Source: Streptomyces chumphonensis (GTDB lineage Bacteria; Actinomycetota; Actinomycetes; Streptomycetales; Streptomycetaceae). From it: a stretch of 64,000 nucleotides of DNA. The notes under the pieces are model-generated. The model was not told the DNA's origin. It saw only the letters and a program-made list of their open reading frames with translations, and ran no database searches. This document shows, piece after piece, positions 48,988 to 57,222 of the stretch. Position 1 is the stretch's first letter. Every line of letters begins with the position of its first letter. Location of the stretch: positions 62,001-126,000 of the forward strand of contig NZ_JACXYU010000004.1 of NCBI RefSeq assembly GCF_014779715.1, read 5' to 3'. The position numbers were made by a program, and so were the translations under genes.

Positions 48988-49706
48988 AGCTGTCCCTCCT
49001 CGGGGTCGAGGGCGGGGCCGCGGCGGGCGCGGCGCAGGGCCTCTTCCGCGGACAGGTCGGAGCGGAACAGGTCGTCGTGGGCGTTGCCGATCACCTGCCC
49101 CTCCGAGTTGTAGGCGGCCACGCCGCGCAGCTCCTCGCCGTAGACCTTGCGCATGGTGTGCGCCCAGTGGGGCATGGTGTTGTTCGCGAACTCGTGGCCC
49201 CAGGGGCTGCACAGCAGCAGGGCGGGCAGCCGGTCGCGGGAGACGAGCCAGTCCCCGGCGGTGCTCCACCGCTTCCCGAGCCCGTCGGGCTTGGCCTCGG
49301 GGTTCGCGATGCTCATCCACACGCCGAGGTCGACGACGCCGCGCATGTACTCGTAGCCCAGGCGCCCGTCGCCGCGTGCCTCGTCGGCGTGGCGCTGGTC
49401 GCGGAGGGCGTACTCGTACTCGTTGTCGGCCCAGGCGTGGGCCGTGTGGAGGGCCCAGCCGAGGGCGTCGGCGACGTCGGACAGCAGCACGTAGCCGCCG
49501 TCGTCGGCCGTGACGAACCGCATCGGCGCGGTGCCGAACCCGGCGAGGTCGATGACGGTGTCGCCGGCCGGGGCGAGCGGGGTGGTGGCGTGGAAGGCGG
49601 CGAGCCGCTGGGCGATGCGGGCGGCCTGCTCGTCGGGGCCTTCGTCGAGGAGGTGCGGGTCGTGCCGGTGGGCGACCATGGCGGCGAACTCGTGGAAGGT
49701 GCTCAC
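48984..49706 (-). CDS. Bro-N-like (antirepressor-type) protein
   Basis: A 240-aa protein from GTG 49706. The segment MRFVTADDGGYVLLSDVADALGWALHTAHAW resembles the Bro-N domain of phage antirepressors, followed by YEYMRGVVDLGVWMSIANPEAKP and a C-terminal helical part. Assignment is moderate; if correct it may counteract the element repressor. Confidence 0.55.
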   Translation of the reverse strand: MSTFHEFAAMVAHRHDPHLLDEGPDEQAARIAQRLAAFHATTPLAPAGDTVIDLAGFGTAPMRFVTADDGGYVLLSDVADALGWALHTAHAWADNEYEYALRDQRHADEARGDGRLGYEYMRGVVDLGVWMSIANPEAKPDGLGKRWSTAGDWLVSRDRLPALLLCSPWGHEFANNTMPHWAHTMRKVYGEELRGVAAYNSEGQVIGNAHDDLFRSDLSAEEALRRARRGPALDPEEGQL

Positions 49707-50386
49707 GCCGGCGCCTCCCCGTCGAGGGTGTCGGCCAGGGCCTCGACCTTGACGAGCCAGGCCCGCATGTCGGCCACGGCCGCGCGGGTCTGGGCGGGCG
49801 TCAGGTCGGCGTCGCAGAACGCCACCACCGGGCCGGTCCCGCCGTCCTCCGCGAACAGGTAGGCGTCGACGACGACGCCGCTCGAACCGTCCGGGTGGGG
49901 GAACTTCACCATGGGGCTGGTGTGCTCCTGGTGATCCCCGGTCGCCGTGCACCAGCGGTGCGCGTGGCACGAGCCGGTGCCGGTCAGGGCGGGACGGGTG
50001 CCCCGCAGGACGGCGGCTTGCGATCGCAGCCACGCGGCGTGCGCCTCCAGGTCGGCGGCGAGCTGGTCCGTGGCGTCCGCGTCGAGCTCGTGGCAGTCGT
50101 CGTCCTGGTCGGTGGAGACGGTCAACTTCGGGGCGGTGTCGCGGGCGAACGGGGCCTGCCACAGCTCCGCGAGCAGCGAGCCACGCTGCTCGCCGCCGTG
50201 CCCGGTGAACAGCACCGAGCGGCACTCACCGGTGTGGAACACGTCCTCGATGGCGGCGACGCCCTTGGCGGTGTGGTCAACGGTGCACCAGCTGGGGCAG
50301 GCGATCTCGGTGGCCTTGCCGCGGACGGAGACGAGCGCGGTCCGCTCGCCCTGGCTGGTCTGCTGCTCGGTGTGGGTGATGCTCAC
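49703..50386 (-). CDS. DUF6907-like hypothetical protein (copy 2)
   Basis: A 227-aa protein from GTG 50386 with an internally repeated layout: CPSWCTVDHTAKG...HTGECRSVLF in the first half and CHAHRWCTATGDHQEHTSPMVKFPHPDG in the second, each resembling the shorter gene at 42817. Function unknown. Confidence 0.65.
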   Translation of the reverse strand: MSITHTEQQTSQGERTALVSVRGKATEIACPSWCTVDHTAKGVAAIEDVFHTGECRSVLFTGHGGEQRGSLLAELWQAPFARDTAPKLTVSTDQDDDCHELDADATDQLAADLEAHAAWLRSQAAVLRGTRPALTGTGSCHAHRWCTATGDHQEHTSPMVKFPHPDGSSGVVVDAYLFAEDGGTGPVVAFCDADLTPAQTRAAVADMRAWLVKVEALADTLDGEAPA

Positions 50387-50808
50387 GGCCGGGCCTCCTG
50401 CTGCACGCGGGCTTCGGACTGGACGAGACGGATGACGTGCATGGCGTCGTCGACCGACAGACGGTCCTCGTCGAGGACGATGCAGAGGAGTCCGCCGGGG
50501 AGGAGGGTGGCGTGGAGCGGGGGCTGGCCGGCGGGGATCGGGGCCTTGATGAAGAACCCGCCGCTGGAGATGGTGCCGCTGCGTGCGTTCCACGTGCGGA
50601 TGAAGACCTGTGCGTAGCCCAGGGCGGTGTCGCTGCTGGTGACGCGGGGGTCGTGAGCGATGTGCAGCCCGGCGGGGCCGTGGTCGAAGCTGCTGAACAC
50701 CTTCGGCTCGAAGCTGATGGCGGTGAAGGTGACCGGCTCGGCCGTGTGGGGGGTGCGCTGTACGGGTCGGGTCGACGGCGTCATTGCCGTCCTGGCAGAA
50801 TCGGGCAT
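50383..50808 (-). CDS. Hypothetical protein
   Basis: A 141-aa protein from ATG 50808 (AAGGA upstream); ATG 50784 is also possible. It has a beta-rich centre (VTFTAISFEPKVFSSFDHGPAGLHIAHD, ISSGGFFIKAPIPAGQPPLHATLL) and a C-terminal helix. Not recognised. Confidence 0.58.
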   Translation of the reverse strand: MPDSARTAMTPSTRPVQRTPHTAEPVTFTAISFEPKVFSSFDHGPAGLHIAHDPRVTSSDTALGYAQVFIRTWNARSGTISSGGFFIKAPIPAGQPPLHATLLPGGLLCIVLDEDRLSVDDAMHVIRLVQSEARVQQEARP

Positions 50809-50899
50809 GAGGATCCTTTCGACGGCGGTGCAATGGGGTGGCCTGGCAGCAGCCCCGCATCGCCGTTTTTGCTGGTTGAAGCTGGTATCGAGAGGTGAC

Positions 50900-51184
50900 T
50901 CAGGCGGCGGCGTCGGGAGCGGCCTGGCAGCTCTCCCCGGCGTCGCCGTCGCTCTCCTCGGTGATGCCGAGGAAGTGCAAGAGGTCGCTGCGTCGGGCGC
51001 GGAGCTGTCGGCCGACCCGGACGGTCGGTATGGGCAACGCGTTGTCCCTGGCGAGGGCGTAGGTGGAAGTGCGGCCGATTCCGAGGGCTTCCCCCACCGT
51101 CGGCCAGACGTCGAACATGACCGGCAGTTCGAGTGCCTGAGAGACAGCAAGTCCCCCTCGTCGAACAGTCGAGCTTTGAGCCAT
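50900..51184 (-). CDS. xis: Excisionase-like HTH protein
   Basis: A 94-aa protein from ATG 51184: WPTVGEALGIGRTSTYALARDNALPIPTVRVGRQLRARRSDLLHFLGI matches the winged HTH (excisionase/DNA-binding domain family). It faces the repressor-integrase pair and shares overlapping promoters with it, so it is the natural candidate for Xis. Its promoter would be off when the facing regulator gene is on. Confidence 0.8.
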   Translation of the reverse strand: MAQSSTVRRGGLAVSQALELPVMFDVWPTVGEALGIGRTSTYALARDNALPIPTVRVGRQLRARRSDLLHFLGITEESDGDAGESCQAAPDAAA

Positions 51185-51287
51185 TTTGGCGCAACTCCTT
51201 GCTGTTTTGAGCCGAGAAGGCTCGGCGTGGCTCGGACTGTACGGTACGAGTCGACACGGTGCAACCGGTGCCCTAGGTTGGGTCACC
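51185..51287. promoter_or_regulatory. Overlapping divergent promoters: candidate lysogeny switch
   Basis: Plus strand: TCGACA (51251-51256), 17 bp, TAGGTT (51274-51279), probably giving a nearly leaderless transcript for the regulator at 51288. Minus strand: TTGCAC (51259-51264), 17 bp, TACAGT (51236-51241) toward xis. The two overlap. Repeats GGCTCGG with the inverted GAGCCGAG between 51210 and 51235 could be operators. Confidence 0.65.
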
Positions 51288-52037
51288 ATGAAGCAACAGG
51301 ACTGGGCGACACGAGTTGGCAGGAGCATCGCGGGCGAGGTCCGCCGGCACCGCGCTGCGAAGGGTTGGAGCGCGCAGAGGCTCTCCGATCGATGCGCGGA
51401 ACTGGGGATGCCTATTCCTCGAACAGTGCTCTCCAACATCGAGAACGGACGCCGCACAAATGTATCCGTGGCTGAAGTGTTGATGCTGGCTCACGCTCTA
51501 GAGGTGGCGCCAGGTGCACTGATTTACCCGGCTGGATACGTTGAGGAGGTCGAGGTGGTCCCCGGCGTCCACGCGCATCCGGTCCATGGGATTCAATGGA
51601 TTAGCGGCGAAATCCCGTTGCCGTCAATTAGAATGAGTACAGTCGCGGCGATCATGAAGACGGCATTGTTTTACATGCGTCAACTTTTGCAGGCCAAGGA
51701 TCGCATGAAGAGGACTGAGGTGGAGGGCTATGAACTCCAGAGGAGGGCCGTAGAGGCAGATGACCCGGCGATTTCCGCCTCTTTTCGAAGTGCGGCTGAA
51801 CAGCATTTTCAGTCCCGCAGGGAGGGGGAGGAGCACACTAAGGGTTGGGTGGAGACCCTTCGAGCGGGATTTCCTGGCCTGCTTCCGCAGCCGATCCCAT
51901 TCCCGGACGTTCATCCTTACCCAGAAAACGTCACCATTGAGATGATGTCGGACCCCTATAGAACCCTGGTAGGTCTAGAGCAGTGGGGAGAAATACTGGC
52001 CAAGCGCGACGATAAACATTCTCAGACTGATGGCTGA
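51288..52037 (+). CDS. XRE-family regulator, candidate element repressor
   Basis: The 249-aa protein has an N-terminal HTH (IAGEVRRHRAAKGWSAQRLSDRCAELG...PRTVLSNIENGRR) and a helical C-terminal region. It is co-directional with, and 2 bp from, the integrase gene, and divergent from xis. Its GC content is clearly lower than the structural genes. It is the best candidate for the main repressor of the element. Confidence 0.78.
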   Translation: MKQQDWATRVGRSIAGEVRRHRAAKGWSAQRLSDRCAELGMPIPRTVLSNIENGRRTNVSVAEVLMLAHALEVAPGALIYPAGYVEEVEVVPGVHAHPVHGIQWISGEIPLPSIRMSTVAAIMKTALFYMRQLLQAKDRMKRTEVEGYELQRRAVEADDPAISASFRSAAEQHFQSRREGEEHTKGWVETLRAGFPGLLPQPIPFPDVHPYPENVTIEMMSDPYRTLVGLEQWGEILAKRDDKHSQTDG

Positions 52038-52039
52038 TT

Positions 52040-53638
52040 GTGGCGAAACGGAGCCTCATCGTGTCTACAACTCGCCGCGGGGGCGGCGTCCGCAGGCGCT
52101 GTGAGTGTCGTGGCGCGGACGGCAAGCGCAGGGGCGCGGCGTGCCCGAAGCTCAGCAGCCGGTCGCACGGAAGCCACGAGATCCACCAAGAGCTTCCACC
52201 CGACGCCAACGGGAAGCGGCGACGCTTCCGTCGGACCGGCTACCCCACCGTCAAGGAAGCCCAGGCCGACCTGGACCGAATCCGCTCCATCATCGACCTC
52301 GCCGGGGACGACGAGGACGATCAGCGGCGTGTCGGTGACTACCTCGCGGCCATCGCCGCCGACCGCACGCCCCTGCCCACGGTCGGAGAGGTGGAACGCA
52401 AGCTCGGAGTCGGTGTAGTCCTCGACGGCCGCATGACCGTCGGACAGTGGCTCGACACGTGGCTGGCGAGGAAGAAGACACGGAAGACCACCACGAACGG
52501 CTACGCGTCACACATTCGCGTGCACCTCAAGCCGCGCATCGGGCACCTGAGACTCGACAGGCTGAACGCCGAGCACCTCGCCGACATGTTCGACGCCATC
52601 CTCGACGACGCGCAGACCGTAGCCGCAGAGAACCAGGCCAGGCGAGAGCAGGCCGCCCGCTCGAAGTGGACCAAGCCCGGTCGCCCGCCAGCCCACGAAC
52701 GGGCCCGGCTGGAGCTGGAGCGCGCGAAACTGGCCGCGATGCCGCCGTACCGGAAGGTCACGGGCCCCGCCTCCCTGCACGCCATCCGCCGCACCCTCAA
52801 CGCCGCTCTGCGGCGAGCGGTCAAGCAGCAGCTCATCACCTACAACGCGGCGGAAAGCGTGGAGCTGGCCGCCCGGCGCCGGTCGAAGGGAATGCTGTGG
52901 ACCGAGGAGCGCATAGCCAGGTGGAGGGAGACGGGGGAGAAGCCCGGCTTGGTGATGGTGTGGACCCCGGAACAGCTCGGGGCGTTCCTCGACCACGCGG
53001 AGGGGCACCGGCTGTACGCGGCGTACCACCTGACCGCTCTGCACGGACTGCGCCGGGCAGAGTGCTGCGGCCAGGAGTGGGAGCACTTCAGCCCGCAGCG
53101 GCGCCGTATCCGCGTCGTGCGGGAGATCGTCGTCGACGGGTACACGATGCTCCAGACCGACCCGAAGACCGAGGGCAGCGCGGCGGAGATCCAGCTCGAC
53201 ACCGGGACGGTCGACGTGCTCCAGGCGCACCGCGCCCGCCAGCTCGCCGAGCGGGACGCCTGGAACGCGCGGGCGGCCGAGCAGCGGGCCGCGGGCGAGG
53301 ACGTCGCGGACTGGGTCGACACGGGGAACATGTTCACGGCCGAGGATGGCCGGTGGCTGCACCCGGATGTGCTGAGCCGGGAGTTCGACAGGCTGGTGGC
53401 CGAGGCCGGGCTGCCGCCCATCAACCTGCGCGACCTGCGGCACGTGGCGGCGGCCTTGGTGAAGGCCGGCGGTGGGGACATCCACGACGCGAAGGTGAAG
53501 CTGCGGCACGACACGATCGCGTTGACGTCGGACACGTACATGGAGCTGTTCCAGGAGTACGAGGAGGACCTCGCCGAGCGGTCGGCGGCGGCTGTGCCGC
53601 GTGCCCGGAAGGCGAGTGGCCAGGGCGCGGAGGTGTGA
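52040..53638 (+). CDS. int: Tyrosine recombinase (integrase)
   Basis: A 532-aa integrase starting at GTG 52040. It has a Cys-containing N-terminus, an arm-binding and SAM-like core-binding region, and the catalytic domain: R338 (HGLRR), K376, box II NLRDLRH (R467), H490 (KLRHDT) and the Tyr nucleophile Y500 (SDTYMEL). The first box II His (usually HxxR) is Arg464. The gene ends 335 bp from attR, the usual tyrosine-integrase location. Confidence 0.93.
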   Translation: MAKRSLIVSTTRRGGGVRRRCECRGADGKRRGAACPKLSSRSHGSHEIHQELPPDANGKRRRFRRTGYPTVKEAQADLDRIRSIIDLAGDDEDDQRRVGDYLAAIAADRTPLPTVGEVERKLGVGVVLDGRMTVGQWLDTWLARKKTRKTTTNGYASHIRVHLKPRIGHLRLDRLNAEHLADMFDAILDDAQTVAAENQARREQAARSKWTKPGRPPAHERARLELERAKLAAMPPYRKVTGPASLHAIRRTLNAALRRAVKQQLITYNAAESVELAARRRSKGMLWTEERIARWRETGEKPGLVMVWTPEQLGAFLDHAEGHRLYAAYHLTALHGLRRAECCGQEWEHFSPQRRRIRVVREIVVDGYTMLQTDPKTEGSAAEIQLDTGTVDVLQAHRARQLAERDAWNARAAEQRAAGEDVADWVDTGNMFTAEDGRWLHPDVLSREFDRLVAEAGLPPINLRDLRHVAAALVKAGGGDIHDAKVKLRHDTIALTSDTYMELFQEYEEDLAERSAAAVPRARKASGQGAEV

Positions 53639-53973
53639 CGTGGCCCAGGGGGGCCCACACTGCGGGTGCCCTTGCTGGGAGGCCGTCCCCGTGTCACTTC
53701 CCCGTCTGGTGAAGTGATGCCGCAGCCCTGCTGTCCCGGCGTGGTGCGCGGTACTCTGGAGGCTGATGTGAGCCCCTCGTTTCCGCAGGTGACGGGGGGC
53801 TTTCTGCTCGGCCATTGCTCGGCCGAATGCGTTGGTACGGGGTGGGACTGGATGGTACGAGTTGGTATTCGCGTCCAGTGCCAATGCCCTGTGATCAGGG
53901 CTTATGTGGGACCCGTTGGTACTGGATGGGATGGGACGGTACTGGTTGGTATCGGACATCGAGCCCGTCTTGG
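53639..53973. promoter_or_regulatory. Right arm of the attachment site, noncoding
   Basis: No gene seen. GTTGGTA occurs four times (53830, 53860, 53914, 53945), the TGCTCGGCC pair at 53805-53824 repeats the left-end pair, and a short palindrome (CCCTG-TGA-TCAGGG) lies near 53886-53899. The cluster is a good candidate for arm-type integrase sites. Confidence 0.6.
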
Positions 53974-54066
53974 GGACTTTTAATCCATTGGTTGTGGGTT
54001 CGAGTCCCACACGGCCTACCGACAAGCCCCAGCTCAGCACCGCCTGAGGTGGGGCTCCTTGCGTTC
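53974..54066 (+). repeat. attR, 93-bp direct repeat with tRNA-Lys 3' fragment
   Basis: Identical to 11580-11672. It contains only the 3' 45 bases of tRNA-Lys plus its terminator, so it is not a second tRNA gene. Confidence 0.97.
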
Positions 54067-54303
54067 CTGGGCCGCTGGAGGGGTGTCTGCCGGCCTGGTG
54101 TGCCGCCGTTGACCGGCCACGTGCGTCGAGACCGCTGTCGGGAGAGGGCACGCGGTGGCGGGCCCACCGGTCAGGGTGAGCCGTCCTGCCCGGTGCCGGG
54201 CTCGAAGGCCGTCGTGGGTCGGGGCTGTGGGCTCCGATGAGTTCTCGCCGTTCGGGGAGTCCACCTCATCGACAGAGACATCACCGCCTCATCCGGAGAC
54301 CGC
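54067..54303. other. Intergenic region right of attR
   Basis: No gene recognised. It joins the element to the alpha/beta hydrolase gene and should hold that gene's promoter. Confidence 0.5.
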
Positions 54304-55137
54304 ATGACGACTCACCCGACCGACACCGCTTCCGCCGGTTCCCTCACGGTGCCCGGTGCACGCCTGCACTACGAGGTGCGCGGCGAGGGTCCTCTCATCG
54401 TGTTGGCCGGTGCCCCGATGGACGCGGCAGCCTTCGCCCCGCTGGCCGAACTGCTCGCCACCGACCACACCGTGCTCACCACCGACCCACGCGGCATCAA
54501 CCGCAGCAGCCTCGACGACCCCGAGCAGGAGTCGACACCCCCACTGCGCGCCGACGACCTGGCTCGGCTGATCGCCCACGTCGGCTCGGGACCGGCCGTG
54601 GCGGTGGGCTCCAGCGGCGGCGCGGTCAGCGTGCTGGCCCTCGTCCAGACCCGTCCCGACCTGGTGCACACCGTCGTCGCCCACGAGCCGCCGCTGATCG
54701 AGCTGCTGGAGGACCGGGAGCGGCTGCGCGCCGGCACCGAGGATCTCATCGCCACCTACCTCGCCGGGGATGTGACGCGGGCGTGGAAGAAGTTCTTCGC
54801 CCAGGCCGACATCGCGATGCCCGAGCCCCTGATCGAGCAGATGTTCGGTGGGGAGCGCGATCCGCGGCAGGTGGCGGACGAGCGGCGCTGGTTCGCGCAC
54901 GAGATGCGTGCCTCCACCTACTGGCGGCCTGACCCGGCGGCCCTGCGCACGGCCGCCACCCGGGTCCTGGTGGGTGTCGGCGACGACTCGGCCGGGCAGC
55001 TGTGCGACCGGACCTCCCGCGCGCTCGCGCGGTCGCTGGGCACCGAGGCGACGACGTTCCCCGGCGGCCACACCGGGTTCGTCGAGAACCCCGACGTCTT
55101 CGCCGCCCGCCTGCGCGCGGTCGTACGCGGGGACTGA
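54304..55137 (+). CDS. Alpha/beta hydrolase
   Basis: A 277-aa protein from ATG 54304 (GGAG upstream). It has the oxyanion region GAPMDAAAF, the nucleophile elbow VGSSGGAVSV (Gly-x-Ser-x-Gly), and a C-terminal GGHTGFV with the catalytic His; it lacks a signal peptide. Substrate unknown. Confidence 0.86.
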   Translation: MTTHPTDTASAGSLTVPGARLHYEVRGEGPLIVLAGAPMDAAAFAPLAELLATDHTVLTTDPRGINRSSLDDPEQESTPPLRADDLARLIAHVGSGPAVAVGSSGGAVSVLALVQTRPDLVHTVVAHEPPLIELLEDRERLRAGTEDLIATYLAGDVTRAWKKFFAQADIAMPEPLIEQMFGGERDPRQVADERRWFAHEMRASTYWRPDPAALRTAATRVLVGVGDDSAGQLCDRTSRALARSLGTEATTFPGGHTGFVENPDVFAARLRAVVRGD

Positions 55138-55204
55138 ACGGCGAGAGCAGGTGTCCGGGCCGGGGCCTTCGCGTGTCGCGCCCCGCGTCCGGCATCATCG
55201 ACGC

Positions 55205-55711
55205 ATGCGGGTACGGGTGGTGCGGCGGGGAGAGCTGGGGCTGCTGCGGGACATCGAGAGGGCCGCCGGGCGGTGCTTCCGGGACGTCGGTATGGCCGAG
55301 ATCGCCGAGGACGAGCCGCTGTCCGTGGCGGAGTTGGACCGCTACCGCCGGGCCGGGGGGGCCTGGGTCGCGGTCGACGGAGCGGATCGGCCGGTCGCGT
55401 ACGCGCTCGCGGACCGGGTCGACGGGAACGTCCACGTCGAGCAGGTGTCGGTCCATCCGTCCTGGGCGCGGCGGGGCGTCGGGCGGGGTCTGCTGGAGCA
55501 TCTGGCCGGTGAGGCCCGGGCCGTCGGGGCGCCCGCGTTGACGCTGACGACGTTCGCGGAGGTGCCGTGGAACGCGCCCTACTACGAGCGGTGCGGGTTC
55601 GTGCGCCTGGCCGACGGGGAGCTCACGCCGGGGCTGCGGGAGATCCGTGCGCGCGAGGCGGCGCACGGGCTGGACCGGTGGCCCCGCGTCTGCATGCGCC
55701 GGACGCCGTGA
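55205..55711 (+). CDS. GNAT-family N-acetyltransferase
   Basis: A 168-aa protein from ATG 55205. HVEQVSVHPSWARRGVGRGLLEHLAGEA is the GNAT acetyl-CoA binding motif A (RRGVGRG) and PYYERCGFVRL is motif B. The acceptor is unknown. Confidence 0.88.
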   Translation: MRVRVVRRGELGLLRDIERAAGRCFRDVGMAEIAEDEPLSVAELDRYRRAGGAWVAVDGADRPVAYALADRVDGNVHVEQVSVHPSWARRGVGRGLLEHLAGEARAVGAPALTLTTFAEVPWNAPYYERCGFVRLADGELTPGLREIRAREAAHGLDRWPRVCMRRTP

Positions 55712-55812
55712 CCCCGGCGGGGGCGGGGCGTCGGCGGCCGGCGGGCGAACCGGCGCTGCCGGCGGTCGCGTCGGTGGTGCCGGACGCGGAACGTCCCGAA
55801 GGAGGTTGACCG

Positions 55813-56277
55813 GTGGCCACGGAGCCCACGCCCACGCCCGCCTCGACGCCGTCGACGCCCGCCCCGGACGCCGCCGCGCACCTCCGGGCGCTGGACGACG
55901 TGCAGCAGCTCTTCGCCCGGGCCGACACCAAGGCGAGCCTGCTGCTGGCCCTGGACGGCGCGTTGCTCGCGGTCGTCGCCGGTGCCGCGCAGGAGGTGCC
56001 GGGGGATGTCGCGGTCCGGGTGGCGGGCGGGTGTGCGGTGGCGGTGCTGGCCGTCGCCGCCGTCCTGCTGCTGCGGGCCGTCCGCCCGCGCAACACGGCG
56101 CAGCTCACCACGGAGCACCTCCTCGCCACGGCGCACGACCCGGTGCGGCAGCTCGCCCGGCTGGACCGGCTGACCCGGACGGCGCGGCGCAAGTACGCGC
56201 TCATCGGGCGGGCCGTGGACTGCATCCTCGTCGGCGGTGCGCTGCTGGCGCTGGCCGCCGTGCTCGCCGTCCTGTAG
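55813..56277 (+). CDS. DUF5706/PycTM-like membrane protein
   Basis: A 154-aa protein from GTG 55813. It has a Pro/Thr-rich N-terminus, the segment LFARADTKASLLLALDGALLA typical of the Pycsar effector TM family (DUF5706), three hydrophobic helices (about 36-56, 65-87, 135-154) and an Arg-rich cytoplasmic loop. In Pycsar systems a cyclic UMP or CMP signal activates such proteins to open the membrane. No cyclase is adjacent here, so a different role is possible. Confidence 0.7.
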   Translation: MATEPTPTPASTPSTPAPDAAAHLRALDDVQQLFARADTKASLLLALDGALLAVVAGAAQEVPGDVAVRVAGGCAVAVLAVAAVLLLRAVRPRNTAQLTTEHLLATAHDPVRQLARLDRLTRTARRKYALIGRAVDCILVGGALLALAAVLAVL

Positions 56278-56288
56278 GAGGCCGCCCC

Positions 56289-57218
56289 CTACAGCGGGGT
56301 GGCGGCGTGCAGGAGCGTGATCAGGGCGAACGCGGAGTTGGCGGAGGCCAGGGCGGAGACGGTGGTGCCCGCCGCGGCCGTCCAGGCGGCCAGTCCCGTG
56401 GCGGTCCACAGCGCGGGCCAGGCGGCCGGTGCGGGGGGTGGTTCGAGCAGGGCGGCGATGCGGCGGGGCACCGGGCCGGGGGCGGCGAGAGCGGCGATCG
56501 TGGGGCCGGGGCTGCGGGGGCCGGCCAGGGCGGCCTTGCCGACGGCGCGGGCCATGAGACGGCGGTCGCCGAGGAGCCGGGCCGCCTCCTCGTCGGCCCA
56601 GCGCTCGGCTCCGAAGGCGACGGCGTGGTGCAGGGGACGCAGGAAGGGGTTGGTCCGGGCGGCGAGCCGGGTGGTGAGGAGGTAGCGGTGGTGGCGTGCG
56701 GTGAGGTGGACGCGTTCGTGTGCGAACAGCGCGCGCCGCTCGGCGGAGTCGAGGCGGGCGAGCATCCCGGTGGAGGCGACGACGCGGTCCGGTCTGCCGG
56801 GGAGCGCGTAGGCGTAGGGCCGCACGTCCCGGACGACGGCGACGGGGCGCCGGGGCAGGTGGTCCAGGGCCCGGGCGGCGCGGCGCCGGACCCGGTGGTG
56901 ACGCCACAGGGTCGCCGTGCCGAGCACGGTGACGGTCGTGAGGGCCGGGATGGCCGCCGCCCCGGCCACCTCGTCGTAGGGGACGGCTTCGCGCACCTCC
57001 GGGTCGGACCAGCCGTCGGGCAGCGGGTTGTGCGGCAGTTGCGCCGTGCCGACGACCATGATGAGGGCGAGGGAGAGCGTGCTGCAGACCGCCATGACGG
57101 CGCTGAGCCAGGCGAGCAGCCGGGTGGCGCGCCGGGGGTGCAGGTGCTGTTCGGCGAGGCGTGCGATCGGCCACGCGGTCAGCGGCAGTACGAGGGGGAG
57201 GAAGACGAAGAGGCCCAT
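56289..57218 (-). CDS. M56-family membrane metallopeptidase (BlaR1-like)
   Basis: A 309-aa protein with membrane segments at the N-terminus and near 285-305, and HERVH (FAHERVHLTARHH) as the zinc motif in the M56/BlaR1 arrangement. It lacks a penicillin-binding sensor domain, as usual in actinobacterial BlaI/M56 pairs. It is encoded 4 bp after the BlaI gene, so it probably cleaves or relieves that repressor. Confidence 0.9.
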   Translation of the reverse strand: MGLFVFLPLVLPLTAWPIARLAEQHLHPRRATRLLAWLSAVMAVCSTLSLALIMVVGTAQLPHNPLPDGWSDPEVREAVPYDEVAGAAAIPALTTVTVLGTATLWRHHRVRRRAARALDHLPRRPVAVVRDVRPYAYALPGRPDRVVASTGMLARLDSAERRALFAHERVHLTARHHRYLLTTRLAARTNPFLRPLHHAVAFGAERWADEEAARLLGDRRLMARAVGKAALAGPRSPGPTIAALAAPGPVPRRIAALLEPPPAPAAWPALWTATGLAAWTAAAGTTVSALASANSAFALITLLHAATPL

Positions 57219-57222
57219 CTGG

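Larger units (their letters stand above)
11580..54066. mobile_element. Integrated prophage/AICE-like composite element
   Basis: The element lies between 93-bp perfect direct repeats in tRNA-Lys. It carries a tyrosine integrase next to attR, an excisionase-like gene, a complete siphovirus head-tail-lysis operon, and a replication/transfer block containing a primase-DUF3987 protein, an FtsK/TraB-like pump and Spd-like membrane proteins. No frameshifted or truncated structural gene was seen, so it may be functional. One copy of the att repeat plus the insert is 42,394 bp, a plausible headful or unit genome for a small siphovirus. Confidence 0.93.

Noticed and set aside
53974..54018. Possible second tRNA-Lys at the right end
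   Set aside because: Only the 3' 45 bases are present; the 5' acceptor and D-arm are missing, so it is the attR fragment.
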